Assembly (NCBI RefSeq): GCF_014648815.1
Contig: NZ_BMRV01000003.1
Coordinates: forward strand, 372,001-436,000
DNA from: Streptomyces flaveolus
GTDB lineage: Bacteria > Actinomycetota > Actinomycetes > Streptomycetales > Streptomycetaceae
DNA: 64,000 nucleotides
Direction of reading: 5' to 3'
The stretch's first letter is position 1, and every line of letters starts with the position of its first letter. Shown here one piece after another: positions 61,260 through 64,000 of this stretch. Under the pieces are notes generated by a model. It saw only the letters and a list, made by a program, of their open reading frames with translations. It did not search any database and was not told the DNA's origin. Both the position numbers and the translations under genes were made by a program.

Positions 61260-61949
61260 TCAGGCGGGCCGCTGGTAGGCCAGCAGGAAGGTGCGTACGG
61301 CCGACCCCGCGACGGCGCGCAGCTCCTCCTCGTCCACCGCGTGGGTGCCGAGGCGGGAGCGCCGCTCCATCGGGCCGGTGAGCAGTGCGAGGAACTGCTC
61401 GGCGGCCTCCGCCGGATCACACGGGCCCAGCCGCCCGGCCAGCGACAGGCGGGCGAGACGGTCGGCGAGGGACTGCTGCAGGCGGCTCGCGCCCCGACCC
61501 CAGACGATCTCCAGCAGCTCGGGGAACCGGGCGATTTCCGCGTACAACAGCCGCCGCAGTGCCCACGAACGGTCGTCGCAACATCGGAGCAGCAGGCGGT
61601 GTGCCACGTCCTCGAACGTCGACTGCAGGTCCTCGTCGCCGGCCTCGGGTCCGTGTCCGTCGAGGGTCAGCAGCTCGACCACGGCCAGGTTCTCGGCCAT
61701 CACGGTGTCGGCGGCCGCTTCGAGCGCGCTGCGGAACACGTTCTCCTTGTCACCGAGATGGTTGTACACGGTGTGTTTCGCCACGCCCGCCACCTCCGCG
61801 ATCTCCTCCATGCACGCGCGAGCGTAGCCGCGTTGGGAGAACACCGTGAACGCGGCACTCAGGATCGCCTCCCGCTTGTCGATACGTCCGCGGGACGCCG
61901 CCCGCGGGGCCGCCTTGCCCGTCTTCCTCGCTGCGCTTGCTCCGGTCAC
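61260..61949 (-). CDS. TetR-family repressor of the MFS pump
   Basis: A 229-residue TetR regulator from GTG 61949 (a start at 62000 would run into its own operator). The helix-turn-helix is ACMEEIAEVAGVAKHTVYNHLG. The C-terminal half is a TetR ligand domain of the C-terminal AefR-like type with W-A-L-R-R-L-L-Y-AE. It is divergent from the 14-TM pump gene, with two matching operators between them, so it probably senses the polyketide or a precursor and releases export. Confidence 0.9.
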   Translation of the reverse strand: MTGASAARKTGKAAPRAASRGRIDKREAILSAAFTVFSQRGYARACMEEIAEVAGVAKHTVYNHLGDKENVFRSALEAAADTVMAENLAVVELLTLDGHGPEAGDEDLQSTFEDVAHRLLLRCCDDRSWALRRLLYAEIARFPELLEIVWGRGASRLQQSLADRLARLSLAGRLGPCDPAEAAEQFLALLTGPMERRSRLGTHAVDEEELRAVAGSAVRTFLLAYQRPA

Positions 61950-61979
61950 CGGGCCATCGTACCCACACGTGCGAGAAAC

Positions 61980-62057
61980 TGCACTGGTCGGTGCAATCAA
62001 CTGGGGGTGTCATTGCAATCAGACTTCCCAGACCCATAAAGTGCACTAGCCGGTGCA
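61980..62057. promoter_or_regulatory. two TetR operators TGCAC-N6-GTGCA
   Basis: Two 16-bp palindromic elements, 61980-61995 (spacer TGGTCG) and 62042-62057 (spacer TAGCCG), fit TGCACTRGYCGGTGCA. Their centres are 62 bp apart, about six helical turns. One lies by the TetR start and the other ~90 bp before the pump start, as expected for repression of both promoters. Confidence 0.88.
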
Positions 62058-62145
62058 GTCGGCGACGGGTGGCCCGTGATCGTTCGCCCCTGCCCGCACA
62101 CGGCTTTTCCGCTCGCCCTGTTCCGCTCGAATCTCGGAGACAGTC

Positions 62146-63651
62146 ATGGCGCAACTACCGGACGGACGACTCGACCCCGCTCTGCGGCGGCTGATCGGAG
62201 TCGTCCTGCTGGGCGGGATCATGGGGATCCTCGACGGCTCGATGATCGCCGTCGCTGCCGACACCCTGGCCCACGACCTGGACACCTCACTGGCCACCAT
62301 CAGCTGGGTCTCCACCAGCTACCTGCTGGCCGTCACCCTCTCCATTCCCGTCACCACCTGGGCCGTCGACCGGTTCGGCGGCCGACGCCTGTGGCTGCTC
62401 GGCCTCGTCGTCTTCCTCGCCGGCTCCATCGGCTCGGGGCTCGCCTGGGACGCCGCGAGCCTCATCGTCTTCCGCGTGGTCCAGGGCCTGGGAGCGGGCC
62501 TGATCGACCCGCTGATGCTCACCTTGCTCGCCCGCGCCGCGGGCCCGGGACGTGCCGGACGTGTCATGGGGCTCATGGGGGTGGTCGGGTCCAGCGGCCC
62601 CGTCCTCGGACCGGTGATCGGCGGCATCATCCTGCAAGGACTGCCCTGGCGCTGGATGTTCCTGGTCAACATCCCGATCGGGATCGTCGCCCTGCTGCTC
62701 GCCCGCGTCGTCGTCCCGAAGGATGCACCCGACTCCGCGCGAGAGGTCTCCCGCCTCGATGTCGTCGGCCTCGCCCTGATCGGTCCGGGCGTCGCGGCGG
62801 GGGTGCTCGCACTGTCGCAGGCCGCCGAGCGCGCCGCCTTCGTCACCTGGCAGGTGCTCGTCCCGCTCGCCGCCGCGATCCTCCTGCTCACCGGGTACGC
62901 GGCGCACGCACTCGGCGCCCGGCGCACACCTCCTCTCATCGACCTTCGGCTGTTCGCCCGGCGCAGCTTCTCCGCCAGCGTGACGGTCGGCTCGCTGGTC
63001 GGGCTCGCCACCTTCGCGAGCCTCTTCGCGCTGCCGCTCTACTACCAACAGGCCCGCGGGCACGGCACGTTCGCCTCGGCCCTGCTCCTCGCCCCGCTGG
63101 GGGTCGGATCCGCTCTCTCCATGCCCCTCACCGGACGGCTGTCCGACCGGCTGGGCTCCCGCCGTCCCGTCCTCGCGGGTGGCGTCGTCGCCGGGCTCAG
63201 TGCGCTCGCCTTCACGCAGGTCGGCGCACACACCCCCGAGGCCCTCACGGCGGTGATCGCGTTCACGCTCGGGCTCGGGCTCGGCTCGGTGGGCGCCCCG
63301 ACGATCGCCTCCCTGTACCGGACGCTGCCACCGGCCCTGGTGCCGCAGGGGAGTTCGGTTCTCTACATGCTCAACCAGCTCGGCGCCTCGATCGGCATCG
63401 CGACCGTCGCGCTCGTCGTGCAGACCGTGGGCGACGGCGACGCCGTACGAGGATTCCACGCCGCCGCCTGGACGGTGACGATCGCGCTCCTGGCGACCCT
63501 GGCCGCCTCCACCCAGCTGCCGGGCCGCCCAGAGGCGAAGGACGACCAAAGCGACCCCGGTGCTCCGGACAGGGCGGCACCGGAAGAGCCCGGCCGCGAG
63601 GACGAGGCCGGTGCGCGGTCCGTCGTGACGACGCAAGGAGACCCGAAGTGA
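62146..63651 (+). CDS. DHA2-family MFS multidrug exporter (14 TM)
   Basis: A 501-residue EmrB/QacA-type proton antiporter. It carries the ILDGSMIAVAADTLA motif of helix 1, the D-R-FGGRR loop 2-3 motif, and the G-x8-G-x3-GP-x-GG motif C (VVGSSGPVLGPVIGG). About 14 hydrophobic segments are visible, with an Asp/Glu-rich C-terminal tail. It is under the divergent TetR repressor and is probably the principal self-resistance pump. The next gene starts in a 4-bp overlap. Confidence 0.93.
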   Translation: MAQLPDGRLDPALRRLIGVVLLGGIMGILDGSMIAVAADTLAHDLDTSLATISWVSTSYLLAVTLSIPVTTWAVDRFGGRRLWLLGLVVFLAGSIGSGLAWDAASLIVFRVVQGLGAGLIDPLMLTLLARAAGPGRAGRVMGLMGVVGSSGPVLGPVIGGIILQGLPWRWMFLVNIPIGIVALLLARVVVPKDAPDSAREVSRLDVVGLALIGPGVAAGVLALSQAAERAAFVTWQVLVPLAAAILLLTGYAAHALGARRTPPLIDLRLFARRSFSASVTVGSLVGLATFASLFALPLYYQQARGHGTFASALLLAPLGVGSALSMPLTGRLSDRLGSRRPVLAGGVVAGLSALAFTQVGAHTPEALTAVIAFTLGLGLGSVGAPTIASLYRTLPPALVPQGSSVLYMLNQLGASIGIATVALVVQTVGDGDAVRGFHAAAWTVTIALLATLAASTQLPGRPEAKDDQSDPGAPDRAAPEEPGREDEAGARSVVTTQGDPK

Positions 63652-64000
63652 AGACCCTCGTCATCGCCGGAGGTACGGACGGCATCGGCAGAGCCCTGGC
63701 CGAGCGGCATCTGGCCCGGGGCGACTCGGTGTTCGTCATCGGGCGGAACCCTGCCAAGGGCCGCGCCTACCTGGAGCGGGCCGAGCGGCACGGCGCCGCC
63801 GACCGGGCGCGGTTCGTGACCGCCGACCTGAGCCTGCTGGCCCAGACCTCCGCGGCCGTCGACGAGATCACGCGCGAGGCGTCGTCCGTGGACGCGCTGG
63901 TCCTCTGCGCCCGGCACTACCAGTACCGCCGCACCGTCACCGCTGAGGGCTACGAGGAGAACTTCGCCCTCTTCTACCTGAGCCGCTACCTCCTCGGCCA
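63648..64000 (+). CDS. short-chain dehydrogenase/reductase (runs off the window)
   Basis: The first 117 codons of an SDR, starting at GTG 63648 (AAGGAG upstream) and overlapping the MFS stop. The N-terminal dinucleotide motif GGTDGIGRALAERHL is clear, then V-F-V-I-GRNP, D-L-S and V-D-ALVLCA (the usual N-N-A-G region is divergent). The R-x-x-T-x-EGYEENFA block resembles light-dependent protochlorophyllide-reductase-like or retinol-type SDRs. The active-site Tyr/Lys lie beyond the window. Co-transcription with the pump suggests cluster membership. Confidence 0.85.
   Translation, partial: MKTLVIAGGTDGIGRALAERHLARGDSVFVIGRNPAKGRAYLERAERHGAADRARFVTADLSLLAQTSAAVDEITREASSVDALVLCARHYQYRRTVTAEGYEENFALFYLSRYLLG

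Noticed and set aside
1..64000. CRISPR arrays, tRNA or rRNA genes, insertion sequences and attachment sites
   Set aside because: I looked for regularly spaced repeats, cloverleaf-like ends, transposase or integrase motifs and target duplications and saw none that I could support.

Overview
The window is actinomycete chromosome, almost certainly Streptomyces. It is uniformly very GC-rich, uses GTG starts freely, packs operons with 4-bp ATGA/GTGA overlaps, carries rare TTA leucine codons, and encodes lipoproteins, Tat substrates, SpoIIE/STAS proteins and a type II polyketide cluster. I see no rRNA, tRNA, CRISPR array, insertion sequence or integrase.

Layout. (1) 1-5.3 kb: a MalEFG-type sugar ABC importer with a GH13 alpha-glucosidase. 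(2) 5.3-20.7 kb: ordinary accessory genes. These include an isochorismatase-like protein without its cysteine, a truncated alanyl-tRNA synthetase paralogue, a secreted GH64 beta-1,3-glucanase behind a LacI/CebR-type palindrome, a SRAP protein, an arginase-fold protein lacking both His metal ligands, a TetR-controlled azoreductase/SMR pair, a GT1 glycosyltransferase, a membrane Ser/Thr kinase and an AraC-cupin-SGNH group. (3) 20.7-28 kb: a thinly coding zone with a decayed urease-gamma remnant, a SpoIIE/STAS signalling group, a MerR remnant and a signal peptidase I homologue that has lost its catalytic dyad. (4) 28-36.6 kb: a Tat-exported VAO-type cholesterol oxidase, a cyclophilin, a ROK regulator with an apparent internal deletion beside a Gfo/Idh oxidoreductase, and a sulfonate importer/dioxygenase operon preceded by a Cys-containing leader peptide. 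(5) 36.9-45 kb: a hydrolase-MFS-PPTase operon and an oligopeptide-type ABC importer.

(6) 45.1-64 kb is the most interesting part, a type II polyketide cluster with the classic angucycline core order: FAD oxygenase (E), cyclase (F), KS-alpha (A), chain-length factor (B), ACP (C), ketoreductase (D), aromatase/cyclase (L), FAD oxygenase (M) and SDR (V). The UrdM/PgaM-type oxygenase-reductase is encoded as two overlapping genes. A second co-directional block adds an LLM flavoenzyme, an MFS exporter, an FMN reductase, a double-ABM-domain oxygenase and an NmrA-type reductase. A cytochrome P450 lies convergently.

Regulation of this cluster appears layered. There are two paralogous atypical OmpR-type regulators (JadR1/LndI/Aur1P-like); one carries a TTA codon, and the DNA upstream of the core operon and of the second regulator shares a 10-mer. 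A TetR repressor with two clear operators faces a 14-TM MFS pump. No deoxysugar, glycosyltransferase or acyl-CoA carboxylase genes are visible inside the cluster, which runs off the right edge. The visible part therefore predicts a heavily oxidised, non-glycosylated angucyclinone or ring-rearranged relative. A PPTase able to activate the ACP lies about 7 kb upstream.
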